A stretch of 64,000 nucleotides of DNA, taken from NCBI GenBank assembly GCA_001189495.1, contig CP012068.1, forward strand, positions 310,001-374,000. The letters are read 5' to 3'. The translations under genes were made by a program, and so were the position numbers. The notes below the pieces were generated by a model. The model was not told the DNA's origin and searched no databases. It saw nothing but the letters and a program-made list of their open reading frames with translations. The stretch is from Eubacterium sulci ATCC 35585. Its GTDB lineage: Bacteria > Bacillota > Clostridia > Peptostreptococcales > Anaerovoracaceae. Positions 17,478-25,716 of this stretch are shown here, in pieces; position 1 is the first letter of the stretch; each line of letters begins with the position of its first letter.

Positions 17478-18698
17478 CTATTTTCTTATCTTGTCTAGGA
17501 ATTTCACTAGTGGGCTAAGGGTTTTGGTGAATGAACCACCTAGCAGGATTAGATTTCCGCCAAAGCTCTTTTTGAAATTATAGTTGCCTGTTGAGTTTAT
17601 AGCCTGATCTGTCTCTATTGTGCCGTAGAAGTTGTATCTAGGGTAGCCGTTCATGTGGGCGTATTTTATCATTTCCCAGTTTAGCATAGTTGCACCACCT
17701 AGATGCATGTACTCGGCATAGGAACCGCCAAAGAGGAAGATTACCTCATCTCCGTAGCACATGAAGAGGTAGGATGAAAGGTTTACCGTAGGTGTAGTGA
17801 TATTCAGCGCTTCAAACTCTCTTTTACGCTTCTGGTAGCTTCCTAGCTGGTCCTTGGCATCGGTGATGAGACCCTTGGTCTTCTTGGATTGTCCTCTTTC
17901 TGATAGCTCTGCGATTCTGTTCTCAAACAAAGCGATGTTATCATCGAGATATTTTGTGTACTCCTCACAGTCGATATATGCTTTTAGGAACTTGGCATTT
18001 TCGCCAAATTCAGCCTTAATCGTCTCAAAATATTCAAGTGGCTGGATGAAGAAGCTCTTTCGTTCGGATGTCTTCTCGAGTATGTCGTAGAACTCAGGAA
18101 GCTCATCCATGTTTAGCTCCTTGATTCTGATGTGAGATTCCTTGTATTTCTTGATGCTTCCTCTGAGCGAGCTGTAAAAGCTCTTGTATATATCTTCGGC
18201 ATCAGTAAACTGCTCAAGTCTCTTGACAAAAATCTGGTCGATTGAGCCAGAACCTGTGCGATCAATGGTTCTATTGAAACCGAGATCACATATCATATCA
18301 AAAAGATCCTTGTTCTTCTCTTCCTCAACCTCTAGTTTATCGTTATATATGAGATTTTCTATTGAGGAATGAAACTCTAGAATTTGCGCCTTTTTCTTAA
18401 CATAGAGCTCAATAGCTGATATAACAGCCTTGACGAGCACAAGATCGCTATAGTCCATCAAAGGGCCCTGATATATGCATGCCTTCTTGAAAAACTTCAT
18501 GTGCGGTCTATATGTTATAATACTCTGTCCTATAAGCCTATCTCCATCGGTGATTTCGACGGCTTCAAGACCCACATAGCTTCCCATCCCAAGCTGAGTA
18601 CGTGCAAAGGCTGCGCTCTGCATGAAATCAGACCTACTGAAATCAAGCTGTCTTTGCTCGAATTTCTCTAAGCTTATTTGTGTGACTTCTATTGACAT
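17478..18698 (-). CDS. FemAB-family peptidoglycan aminoacyltransferase
   Basis: A 406-residue FemAB/FemX-type protein. Members use aminoacyl-tRNA to add amino acids to the side chain of lipid II, building the interpeptide bridge. The N-terminal GNAT-like part has QSAAFARTQLG and GQSIITYRP...FKKACIYQGPLMDY. The second GNAT domain has RGSIKKYKES, FYDILEKTSERKSF and the C-terminal LGGATMLNWEMIKYAHMNGYPRYNFYG. Between them, at about 255-305, is a charged coiled-coil insertion rich in Glu and Lys, as in FemA. AAAGGAGA precedes the ATG. The gene lies 45 bases downstream of a paralogue and ends at a bidirectional terminator. Confidence 0.88.
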   Translation of the reverse strand: MSIEVTQISLEKFEQRQLDFSRSDFMQSAAFARTQLGMGSYVGLEAVEITDGDRLIGQSIITYRPHMKFFKKACIYQGPLMDYSDLVLVKAVISAIELYVKKKAQILEFHSSIENLIYNDKLEVEEEKNKDLFDMICDLGFNRTIDRTGSGSIDQIFVKRLEQFTDAEDIYKSFYSSLRGSIKKYKESHIRIKELNMDELPEFYDILEKTSERKSFFIQPLEYFETIKAEFGENAKFLKAYIDCEEYTKYLDDNIALFENRIAELSERGQSKKTKGLITDAKDQLGSYQKRKREFEALNITTPTVNLSSYLFMCYGDEVIFLFGGSYAEYMHLGGATMLNWEMIKYAHMNGYPRYNFYGTIETDQAINSTGNYNFKKSFGGNLILLGGSFTKTLSPLVKFLDKIRK

Positions 18699-18743
18699 AT
18701 TTTCTCCTTTTGAATAAGGTGTTAACCGTGTATTTGTCAGTGA

Positions 18744-19976
18744 CTAATGAGCCTTTCTGACGCGTTTTATCAAAGAAAGTATAGGATTTACATTCTTAAT
18801 GAAGCTTCCTAGCAAAATCTGCAAGTTGCCTCCAAAATTTTTCTTGAAGTGGTAATTTCCTTTGGCCTTTGTAATCTGGTCGGTTTCTATAGTTCCATGG
18901 AAATTATATCTTTCGTAGCCATTCTCAAAAGCATACCTAATCATCTCCCAGTTGATGAGAGTTGAACCTCCGAAATTGAGGTATTTCTCGATAGAACCAC
19001 CACTCATTATGATTACCTCTTTGCCGTAGCATACGAGGACATATGATGAAAGAAGGACAATATCTTCGCTTATACCTAGCTTTTCGTAGTCCTCTTTGCG
19101 CTTGATAAAGCTTCTAAGTCTATCGTTTGCATCGTTTAGCTGACCCTTGGTTTTCTTGGTCTGTGCCTGCTGATTTAACTCTGCAATCTTATCCTCGAAC
19201 ATGCTTATATTAGAAGCAATATAGTTTTCGTATTCCTTGCAATCTAGGAATGCTCCCATAATCTTAGCCTTGTCACCGAAGTTTTTCTTAAGAAGAACGT
19301 AGTATTCTTCGGTCTGAAGTGCGAAACTCTTGCGCTCTGCTGTCTCAGAATAGACTCTGTAGTAGTCGCCTATTTCGCTTTCATCCATTTCGCGAACCTT
19401 TACGCATGACTCAGAGAATTTTTTGATACTACTTCTGAACGCGCTTGATAGCTCCTTTGAAATCTCATCAAAGGAAGCGTAGCCCTTGAGGGACTTAACG
19501 AAAATCTGGTCTATGGATTCAGCGCAGCTTCTGTCTACAAAGTTTTTGAATGAGAGTTCATCAAATGCTAACTTAACGTGTTCATTCAGCGTTTCCTCTG
19601 TTTCTAAGGCGTCATTAAGAACAAAATGAACTAGAGGTGGATTTATCCTTATCTCATCGCACTTCTTTCTCATGTAAGCTTGAAGTGCAGAGAAGACTTC
19701 CTTGAGCTCATCTTTGCTCATGGATGAGTAATCGAGAAGTGGTCCGTTTAGGATGCAGGCTTCCTTGAAAAACCTGAATATGCTCCTGTAATTTATAATG
19801 CTCTGGCCTATGAACTGACCGTCCTTAAGAATCTTTACAGTTTCGGTATCTAAATAAACAGCTCTTGCGCTCTGGCATAAAGCCATCTCCGCAGACTGCT
19901 GAAAATTCATACAGTCAAAGTCGTACTGCCTGCTTGCAAATTCTTCAATTGTAATGGGTTTAATTTCTATTGACAT
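18744..19976 (-). CDS. FemAB-family peptidoglycan aminoacyltransferase, paralogue
   Basis: A 410-residue paralogue of the neighbouring FemAB gene, aligned over the whole length: MSIEIKPITIEEFASRQYDFDCMNFQQSAEM, RSIFRFFKEACILNGPLLDYSS, SSAFRSSIKKFSES, and NFGGSTLINWEMIRYAFENGYERYNFHGTIETDQ near the C-terminus. The coiled-coil insertion at about 258-305 is kept. As in Staphylococcus, where FemX, FemA and FemB add successive residues, two tandem genes suggest two successive additions or two different amino acids; that is inference. It is first in the pair. Its ribosome-binding site (AAAGAGA) is weaker than that of the second gene. Confidence 0.88.
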   Translation of the reverse strand: MSIEIKPITIEEFASRQYDFDCMNFQQSAEMALCQSARAVYLDTETVKILKDGQFIGQSIINYRSIFRFFKEACILNGPLLDYSSMSKDELKEVFSALQAYMRKKCDEIRINPPLVHFVLNDALETEETLNEHVKLAFDELSFKNFVDRSCAESIDQIFVKSLKGYASFDEISKELSSAFRSSIKKFSESCVKVREMDESEIGDYYRVYSETAERKSFALQTEEYYVLLKKNFGDKAKIMGAFLDCKEYENYIASNISMFEDKIAELNQQAQTKKTKGQLNDANDRLRSFIKRKEDYEKLGISEDIVLLSSYVLVCYGKEVIIMSGGSIEKYLNFGGSTLINWEMIRYAFENGYERYNFHGTIETDQITKAKGNYHFKKNFGGNLQILLGSFIKNVNPILSLIKRVRKAH

Positions 19977-20098
19977 ATATTTTCTCTTTAAAACTTAAAT
20001 TATACTCAATATAAAATTATATCACTCTGAGATATGCTTGTACATAAAAACTTAAGCTATCAGAAGTGGTCTAGCTAATCAAAAGAGCTGAACTTTGA

Positions 20099-21283
20099 TT
20101 AAAGCAATCTGAGTACTGAGCAGGTCTCAACCGCAATTCCGACCTTCATTGCTTCCTCGCTAGGAGCAAGGTGCTCGTTGTGCAGAGGATAGCTATCTTC
20201 GTTTTCTGGAGTGACACCAATATTGAAATAGCAGCTATCTGCAGCCATGGCGAAATAGGCGAAATCATCAGCGCCAAGGCTAGGCTCAGGCATTATTGCA
20301 ATTGCCTCATCTCCGTAAAGCTCTCTAGCAACACCTTCGACAAGCGCGCATACTGAATCGCTATTAATCAAAGCAGGATATCCATCATTGTGCCAATATA
20401 TATCAGCGCTTCCACCATAGGCAGCGCAAATACCATCAACAATCTGAGCAAACTTATTTCTGATTGAATCCATAACGGCAGGTTCAAGGGCTCTCATGGT
20501 TCCTCTGAGCTTTGCGGTTCCTGCGATTACATTAGGAGCTTCGCCTGCCTGAAACTTACCTATTGTCACGATTACAGGTGTCGTCGGTGCGTTAAATCTA
20601 GAGGATATGGTCTGAACTGATGTGACGATGTTGCTTGCCATAACTATCGCATCGACACCTCCCTCAGGGTGAGCACCGTGGCATCCCTTGCCGTTTACAG
20701 TAAGCTCAAATTCCTGAGTCGCCGCATTCATAGGACCGTACTTTAGAACCACAGTGCCAGCTTTGTAGTTAGGATCTATGTGCAGGGCTATGACCTTATC
20801 GACCTTAGGATTCTCCATGCAGCCTGCTTCAATTAACTGCTTAGCTCCTCCGATGGTTTCCTCTGCTGGCTGGAAAAATAGCTTCACAGCGCTGTCATTT
20901 GCATTTATCTCAGGCTCAAGCTCCTTGAGGAGCATGGCCGTACCAAGTAGGATAGCTGTGTGCATATCGTGTCCGCAGGCGTGCATAACGCCTTCTACCT
21001 TTGATGCGTAAGGAAGCCCGGTGTTTTCACATACTGGAAGAGCATCCATATCTGCTCTAATTCCAACAGCTCTAGAACCATGACCGATTTGGGCAACAAC
21101 ACCATATCCTGCGATACCGCTCTGGTAGCTTATGCCGTGCTCATCTAAAACCTTGCAAACAAGTGCTGAGGTTTCTTTCTCTTGCTGGCTTAGCTCAGGA
21201 TTTTCGTGAAGCTGCCTTCTAATTTTTACAATCTCTGGGTAGATGCTATCAACCTTTTCTTTTACATTAAAATTGACATTCAT
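20099..21283 (-). CDS. M20-family amidohydrolase (M20D; hippurate/N-acyl-amino-acid hydrolase type)
   Basis: A 394-residue M20D metallopeptidase-like amidohydrolase. Relatives remove acyl or aminoacyl groups, for example from hippurate, N-acetyl-diaminopimelate or N-acyl amino acids. Metal-binding and catalytic signatures are visible: IRRQLHENPELS, IRADMDALP, GVMHACGHDMH, FQPAEE with the catalytic glutamate, ALHIDP, and LHNEHL near the end. A dimerisation domain lies between about 185 and 300. The start ATG 21283 is unusual: the best Shine-Dalgarno (AAAGGAG, - strand at 21312-21318) is about 28 bases upstream with a GAGGGC/GCCCTC hairpin in between. It faces away from the DppA-like gene. The substrate is not predictable. 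Confidence 0.9.
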   Translation of the reverse strand: MNVNFNVKEKVDSIYPEIVKIRRQLHENPELSQQEKETSALVCKVLDEHGISYQSGIAGYGVVAQIGHGSRAVGIRADMDALPVCENTGLPYASKVEGVMHACGHDMHTAILLGTAMLLKELEPEINANDSAVKLFFQPAEETIGGAKQLIEAGCMENPKVDKVIALHIDPNYKAGTVVLKYGPMNAATQEFELTVNGKGCHGAHPEGGVDAIVMASNIVTSVQTISSRFNAPTTPVIVTIGKFQAGEAPNVIAGTAKLRGTMRALEPAVMDSIRNKFAQIVDGICAAYGGSADIYWHNDGYPALINSDSVCALVEGVARELYGDEAIAIMPEPSLGADDFAYFAMAADSCYFNIGVTPENEDSYPLHNEHLAPSEEAMKVGIAVETCSVLRLL

Positions 21284-21361
21284 ATCTATATGGCTGAGGG
21301 CGAGCCCTCGCTCCTTTCTGCATTATGTAATAGCGATTTTACCGCCTAGATTATTTGTTTA

Positions 21362-21390
21362 ATTATACCCTTTGAGCAAGGTATTTTCAA
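21362..21390 (-). promoter_or_regulatory. Promoter of the M20 amidohydrolase gene
   Basis: On the - strand, TTGAAA (21385-21390), a 17-base spacer and TATAAT (21362-21367). It fits the sigma-A pattern of the window. Confidence 0.7.
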
Positions 21391-21554
21391 GCTGAGAAGA
21401 TAGGCAGATGAGCTGGCATATCAAAGTTAAATATCAGCGTGCATACATTAGGGGAAACGGTTCTATAAGATTAATTTTTATGGTAGAATATCGCTAAGGG
21501 CATGAGCCCAAACCCAAGAAAAATTAATTTTGATATAACATATAGGAGGACAAG

Positions 21555-22364
21555 ATGAGAGTATACATAAGTGCAGATATAGAAGGCGTTACAAATGTAA
21601 CTGACTGGACAGAGACAGAGAGAATTGGCGGAACTGGATACGAGTGGGCCTGCGAGCAGATGACTAGAGAGGTCTCAGCTGCCTGTCTTGGAGCGCTAGA
21701 AGCAGGAGCAGATGAAGTAGTTGTTAAGGACAGCCACGACAGTGCACTAAACCTAATTCCTGACAAGCTTCCAAGGGGGGTTAAGCTTATCCGCGGATGG
21801 GCGGCTTCGACAGACTCGATGATGGCTCTTGTGGATAGAGACTTCGACCTTGCTTTCATGGTCGGATACCACTCAGAGGGATATAGCAACAAGAACCCGT
21901 TAGCTCACACAATGACATATGCGAGACTAATGGCGACAAAGCTAAACGGCAAGCTTATATCAGAGATGGACAATAATGTTTTGATATGTGCAAACCATGG
22001 TGTTCCAATTGGACTAATTGCTGGGGACAAGGCCCTTTGCGATAAGGCAGAGGCAGAACTTCCTGGCGTTTGCGTGGCTGCAGTCAAAGAAGGAATTGGC
22101 GGAGCTACTTTCAGCCTTCATCCGCTAGATGCTTGTGATTTGATTAAGGCACAGGCATATGAGGCAGTTAAACGCCTGCAGAAGGGTGAAATTAAGTGCA
22201 TAGATATGCCTGAGCATTTTGAACTAGAGTTTATGTTCAAGGAGCACAAGGATGCTAGCAATGCAGCAAACTATATCGGAGCAGAGCTAGTAGATGCACA
22301 TACGGTGGTTTATAGGTGTGATAGCTTCAAGGAATACATTACAGCCTATGACTTCATGCACTAG
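21555..22364 (+). CDS. dppA: DppA-like M55-family D-aminopeptidase
   Basis: A 269-residue protein of peptidase family M55, zinc-dependent D-aminopeptidases such as Bacillus DppA that cleave D-Ala-containing dipeptides. The N-terminal metal motif ISADIEG supplies Asp8 and Glu10, followed by KDSHDS (His62), GYHSEG, and LAHTMT with the next histidine. Fold and length match the family. The ribosome-binding site AGGAGG lies 5 bases upstream. It heads a same-strand series with a P1 peptidase, a racemase and Dtd, all concerned with D-amino acids or unusual peptides. A likely role is salvage of D-residues from cell-wall turnover. The upstream promoter is not clear. Confidence 0.92.
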   Translation: MRVYISADIEGVTNVTDWTETERIGGTGYEWACEQMTREVSAACLGALEAGADEVVVKDSHDSALNLIPDKLPRGVKLIRGWAASTDSMMALVDRDFDLAFMVGYHSEGYSNKNPLAHTMTYARLMATKLNGKLISEMDNNVLICANHGVPIGLIAGDKALCDKAEAELPGVCVAAVKEGIGGATFSLHPLDACDLIKAQAYEAVKRLQKGEIKCIDMPEHFELEFMFKEHKDASNAANYIGAELVDAHTVVYRCDSFKEYITAYDFMH

Positions 22365-22412
22365 GGATAGCTAGTGAATACTCATCAATTTTAAATCATA
22401 AGGAGAATCTAA

Positions 22413-23477
22413 ATGGGACTTCCAAAAGACTGCGGTCTTGAATTGCACCACAAATGGAAAAGAGGAAAGCTGAATAAGATTACAGATGTTAAGGGCCTAA
22501 AGGTCGCTAGCGTGACTATACAGGATAATGAGATAAACACAGGGGTTACAGCCATACTTCCTCATGAGGGAAATATCTTTAGATCAAAGGTGGTAGCTGG
22601 AGCTTCTGTACTCAACGGCTTTGGAAAAAGCCTTGGCATAGTTCAGCTTAAGGAGCTCGGAAATATAGAGACTCCTATAATAATGACAAATACCTTGTCC
22701 GTAGGAGAGGCTACGACTGCTTTGACAAAGTATTGCCTAGAGCAAAACGAGGACATAGGCGTAAGTACGGGAACTGTGAATCCGCTTGTGACTGAGTGTA
22801 ATGATGGCAGGCTGAACGACATCAGAGGGCTTCATGTAAGAGAAGAACATGTTAGAGAAGCTCTTAGACTTGCAGAAGAAAGTAGTCCTGACTTTGAGGA
22901 GGGCGCAGTTGGTGCTGGCACAGGAATGTGCTGCCTGGGGTTCAAAGGCGGAATAGGATCTGCGTCTAGATGCGTAGAGCTGGATGGATGCGAATATACG
23001 ATTGGAGCATTGGTTCTCTCAAATTTTGGTGAAGAGGGAAATCTAGTAATAGGCGGAAGACACTACGGAAGCGAGCTTTTGCCAAAGGTTAAAGAAAGGC
23101 TAAAGTCTGATATAGACGACTCTCTTGCAAAAGATAAGGGCTCAATCATAATGCTCATAGCAACGGACATACCGCTCTCGTCTCGCCAGCTTGAGAGAAT
23201 TGCAAATAGAGCAGCGATAGCACTTGGCAGAACGGGCTCCTACATGGGTAACGGGTCAGGAGATATAGCCATTGCCTTTTCAACAGCAAACAGAATGCCT
23301 CACTACAGTGATGAAAAGTTTGTAGAGATGAAGGCTATTCATGAGGATGCGATAGACAAGGTGTTTGAGCCAGCGGTTGAAGCGCTAGAAGAGTCCATCA
23401 TAAGCTCGCTCTACCATGCGAAGACAACCCGGGGAGTTCGCGGCAAGCTCGTTTACGGACTAAGAGAATTTATATAA
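22413..23477 (+). CDS. P1-family (DmpA-like) L-aminopeptidase/D-esterase
   Basis: A 354-residue P1-family N-terminal nucleophile hydrolase. The Ochrobactrum enzyme DmpA removes N-terminal L-residues and also hydrolyses D-amino acid esters and amides. It is made as one chain that cleaves itself before a serine. Here the likely site is in KDKGSIIMLIATDIPLSSRQL, with the serine as the new N-terminus (about residue 247). The core GAVGAGTGMCCLGFKGGIGSAS and GRTGSYMGNGSGDIAIAFSTAN also fit the family. It sits 48 bases after the DppA-like gene and 15 bases before the racemase gene. AAGGAGA is upstream of the ATG. Confidence 0.92.
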   Translation: MGLPKDCGLELHHKWKRGKLNKITDVKGLKVASVTIQDNEINTGVTAILPHEGNIFRSKVVAGASVLNGFGKSLGIVQLKELGNIETPIIMTNTLSVGEATTALTKYCLEQNEDIGVSTGTVNPLVTECNDGRLNDIRGLHVREEHVREALRLAEESSPDFEEGAVGAGTGMCCLGFKGGIGSASRCVELDGCEYTIGALVLSNFGEEGNLVIGGRHYGSELLPKVKERLKSDIDDSLAKDKGSIIMLIATDIPLSSRQLERIANRAAIALGRTGSYMGNGSGDIAIAFSTANRMPHYSDEKFVEMKAIHEDAIDKVFEPAVEALEESIISSLYHAKTTRGVRGKLVYGLREFI

Positions 23478-23492
23478 TTTAAGGAGACGGTT

Positions 23493-24206
23493 GTGTTAGG
23501 GATTATAGGCGGAATGGGCCCTATGGCATCGGCAGTTTTCTACGACATGATAAGTAGTAAGACAGATGCGAGCTGCGACCAGGAGAATCTCAATTTGATT
23601 TTACTGAGTCACGCAGGGATGCCAGATAGGACTAGAGCAATTCTATCAAAGGATGAAGCGCAGATAGAAGCAGTTAGGTCAAAGCTTCTCGCAGATGCGA
23701 TGTTCCTCCAAAATGCAGGCTGTACAGCGATAGCGGTGACTTGCAATACTGCTCACTACTTTGTAAATATGATAGAAGATGAGCTTGATATTCCTTTTAT
23801 TCATCTAATCAGAGAGACTGCCGAGGCAGTGGCTAGCGAGTTTGGTGCTAGGAAGGTAGCCGTTCTTGCTACGGATGGAACTATAGAGACAAGGCTCTAC
23901 CAAGATGAGCTATCAAAGCGTGGAGTAATTGCATTTACGCCAAAGGCCGAAGTTCAAGCTCTAGTCATGCACGAAATCTACGAATGTATAAAGAGTGGCA
24001 AGCCTGCTGACGAAGAAATATGGCAAAAAATAGAGGAATATGTGAAGGATGAGGGCTGCGAAGCCGCTGTCCTTGCTTGCACTGAGCTTTCAGTTGTTAG
24101 GAAGGAGCTTTCGCTTGGAAGCTTTTACTTTGACCCTATGGACATCATGGCAGAAAGGTGCTTAGATTTCTACGAAAAGAGGGGCGAAATCAAGAAGAGA
24201 GGATAA
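23493..24206 (+). CDS. Aspartate/glutamate racemase family protein
   Basis: A 237-residue amino-acid racemase of the Asp/Glu racemase superfamily, which uses two cysteines as acid and base and no cofactor. The first catalytic cysteine is in AIAVTCNTAHYF and the second in AAVLACTELSVV. The N-terminal LGIIGGMGPMASAVFYDMI is the family start. It begins at GTG 23493 with AAGGAG (23481-23486) 6 bases upstream. Substrate preference (aspartate versus glutamate or another amino acid) cannot be told. It probably interconverts D- and L-residues released by the neighbouring peptidases. Dtd follows after 3 bases. Confidence 0.92.
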   Translation: MLGIIGGMGPMASAVFYDMISSKTDASCDQENLNLILLSHAGMPDRTRAILSKDEAQIEAVRSKLLADAMFLQNAGCTAIAVTCNTAHYFVNMIEDELDIPFIHLIRETAEAVASEFGARKVAVLATDGTIETRLYQDELSKRGVIAFTPKAEVQALVMHEIYECIKSGKPADEEIWQKIEEYVKDEGCEAAVLACTELSVVRKELSLGSFYFDPMDIMAERCLDFYEKRGEIKKRG

Positions 24207-24209
24207 TAT

Positions 24210-24665
24210 ATGAAGTTTGTAATACAGAGAGTTTCCGAGGCTGCGTGCAGAATAGATGGAAAGGTCTCAGGTGAGATTTCTAGGGGATTTCTCGTTTTGA
24301 TAGGAATATCAAATGAGGATACAAAAGAAATCGCTGATAAGATGATCAAAAAACTTATAAATATGCGCATCTTCGATGATGAAAATGGCAAGACCAATCT
24401 AGATCTTGCGAGTGTTGACGGTGAGCTTCTTTTGATATCGCAGTTCACGCTATATGCTGACTGCAAGCGTGGAAATAGACCAAGCTTTGTGAATGCGGGC
24501 GCGCCTGATATGGCAGAATCGCTTTATGACTACATAGTAGAAGATATTAAATCAAAGGTAGATGGGAAGGTTCAGACCGGAGTTTTCGGTGCAGACATGA
24601 AGGTTTCGCTTGTAAATGATGGGCCTTTTACCATCATCCTTGATTCTAAGGAAATCGGACTTTGA
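24210..24665 (+). CDS. dtd: D-aminoacyl-tRNA deacylase
   Basis: Dtd (151 residues) hydrolyses D-aminoacyl-tRNAs and mischarged Gly-tRNA(Ala), keeping D-amino acids out of proteins. Family motifs are visible: [17 protein letters not shown], the [12 protein letters not shown] segment with the SQ-x-x motif, and the cross-subunit Gly-Pro motif region NDGPFTII near the C-terminus. The gene is tightly joined to the racemase gene (3-base gap), which fits a cell that makes or releases much D-amino acid. A terminator follows at once, closing the unit. Confidence 0.96.
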   Translation: MKFVIQRVSEAACRIDGKVSGEISRGFLVLIGISNEDTKEIADKMIKKLINMRIFDDENGKTNLDLASVDGELLLISQFTLYADCKRGNRPSFVNAGAPDMAESLYDYIVEDIKSKVDGKVQTGVFGADMKVSLVNDGPFTIILDSKEIGL

Positions 24666-24681
24666 TTAATGTAAAATCAGT

Positions 24682-24720
24682 GGCCTTGTGAATGTGAAAT
24701 TTGCATTTGCAGGGCCTTTA
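24682..24720 (+). terminator. Terminator after dtd
   Basis: GGCCTTGTGAATG (24682-24694) pairs with CATTTGCAGGGCC (24704-24716) through 13 pairs including wobbles, then TTT. Confidence 0.75.
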
Positions 24721-24724
24721 ATAT

Positions 24725-24753
24725 TTGACTAAAGGGCATGATTTAACTATACT
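24725..24753 (+). promoter_or_regulatory. Promoter of the ECF/DUF4430 operon
   Basis: TTGACT (24725-24730), 17-base spacer, TATACT (24748-24753). The leader to the ecfT start is only about 45 nt, too short for a riboswitch. So the cobalamin switch seen later in the region does not act on this operon directly. Confidence 0.75.
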
Positions 24754-24804
24754 TATTATGTATGCCTGTGTAGTTTAATATGGAATATAAATTAGGATAA
24801 ATTG

Positions 24805-25716
24805 ATGTTTAGAGAAGGAATAGGAGAGACAGGGCGTTTCATTTTGATGCATCCTGTGGTGACAGCTTCATACTATACAATCGTCATCGGAATTTTGATG
24901 TTTTCAAACTCCCCTCTATTTCTCATAAGCGCAATTATCATAGGAATGAGCTATGATATGTTGCTAAAGGGAAGCAAAAGCCTGAGAAACAACCTATTTA
25001 TCATCTTATTTATGTCTTTTTTGACTGTACTTATAAATGCGCTGTTTACTCACAATGGCAGTACGGTGCTTTTCTATTTGGGAAATAACAGGGTCACACT
25101 TGAGGCGGCATGCTATGGATTTGTTATGGCGCTGATGCTAAGCGGTGTGATGATTTGGTTTTCGAGCTTCAATGTTGTCATGACATCAGAAAAGCTTATC
25201 TATATTTTCGGCAGATTTGCACCAGTCCTAGGTCTTACGCTTTCTATGATATTTCGTTTTGTACCACTTTTGAGAACTCGTTTTGAGCTTATTAGAGAAG
25301 GGCAAAGAGCGCTCTACGCAGGAGATGAAAAGAGCTTTATTGGCAAAATAAGACAGCTAGGTAAAGAGGTGTCGATTCTAGTCTCATGGTCGCTTGAATC
25401 TTCTATAGAAAGTGCAGATTCCATGGCAGCAAGAGGTTACGGGCTCAAAGGTAGAACTAGCTATAATCTATTTAAACTGAGGTCCGCAGACCTTTTGGCA
25501 TTATTTGCAAGCATAGTGCTTGGAGGAATTACGACGGTATCTTATGCAGTCGGAGTAAACAAACTCTACTATTATCCTGTTATAAAAGTGGTTGAGAGCG
25601 AGCCTAAGTGGCTTGAATTTGCAGGGTTCATATCCTTCATGACGCTTTTAATCATGCCGCTAGCAATAGATTTATTCGGAGAATTAAAATGGAAAAGATC
25701 AAGGTCGACAATTTAA
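24805..25716 (+). CDS. ecfT: ECF transporter transmembrane protein EcfT
   Basis: EcfT (303 residues), the membrane scaffold that couples the ATPases to the substrate-binding S-component in vitamin importers of the energy-coupling-factor type. Five to six hydrophobic helices are visible. The coupling-helix signature is in SSIESADSMAARGYG, with the Ala-Arg-Gly motif that docks on the ATPase. A second positively charged motif is near RFVPLLRTRFELIREGQRAL. The frame also opens at TTG 24802; ATG 24805 is preferred with AGGA 8 bases upstream. It overlaps the ATPase gene by 28 bases. Confidence 0.92.
   Translation: MFREGIGETGRFILMHPVVTASYYTIVIGILMFSNSPLFLISAIIIGMSYDMLLKGSKSLRNNLFIILFMSFLTVLINALFTHNGSTVLFYLGNNRVTLEAACYGFVMALMLSGVMIWFSSFNVVMTSEKLIYIFGRFAPVLGLTLSMIFRFVPLLRTRFELIREGQRALYAGDEKSFIGKIRQLGKEVSILVSWSLESSIESADSMAARGYGLKGRTSYNLFKLRSADLLALFASIVLGGITTVSYAVGVNKLYYYPVIKVVESEPKWLEFAGFISFMTLLIMPLAIDLFGELKWKRSRSTI

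Noticed and set aside
17478-19976. Recent duplication or mobile origin of the FemAB pair
   Set aside because: The two proteins are clearly diverged along their full length and no repeats or mobile genes flank them.
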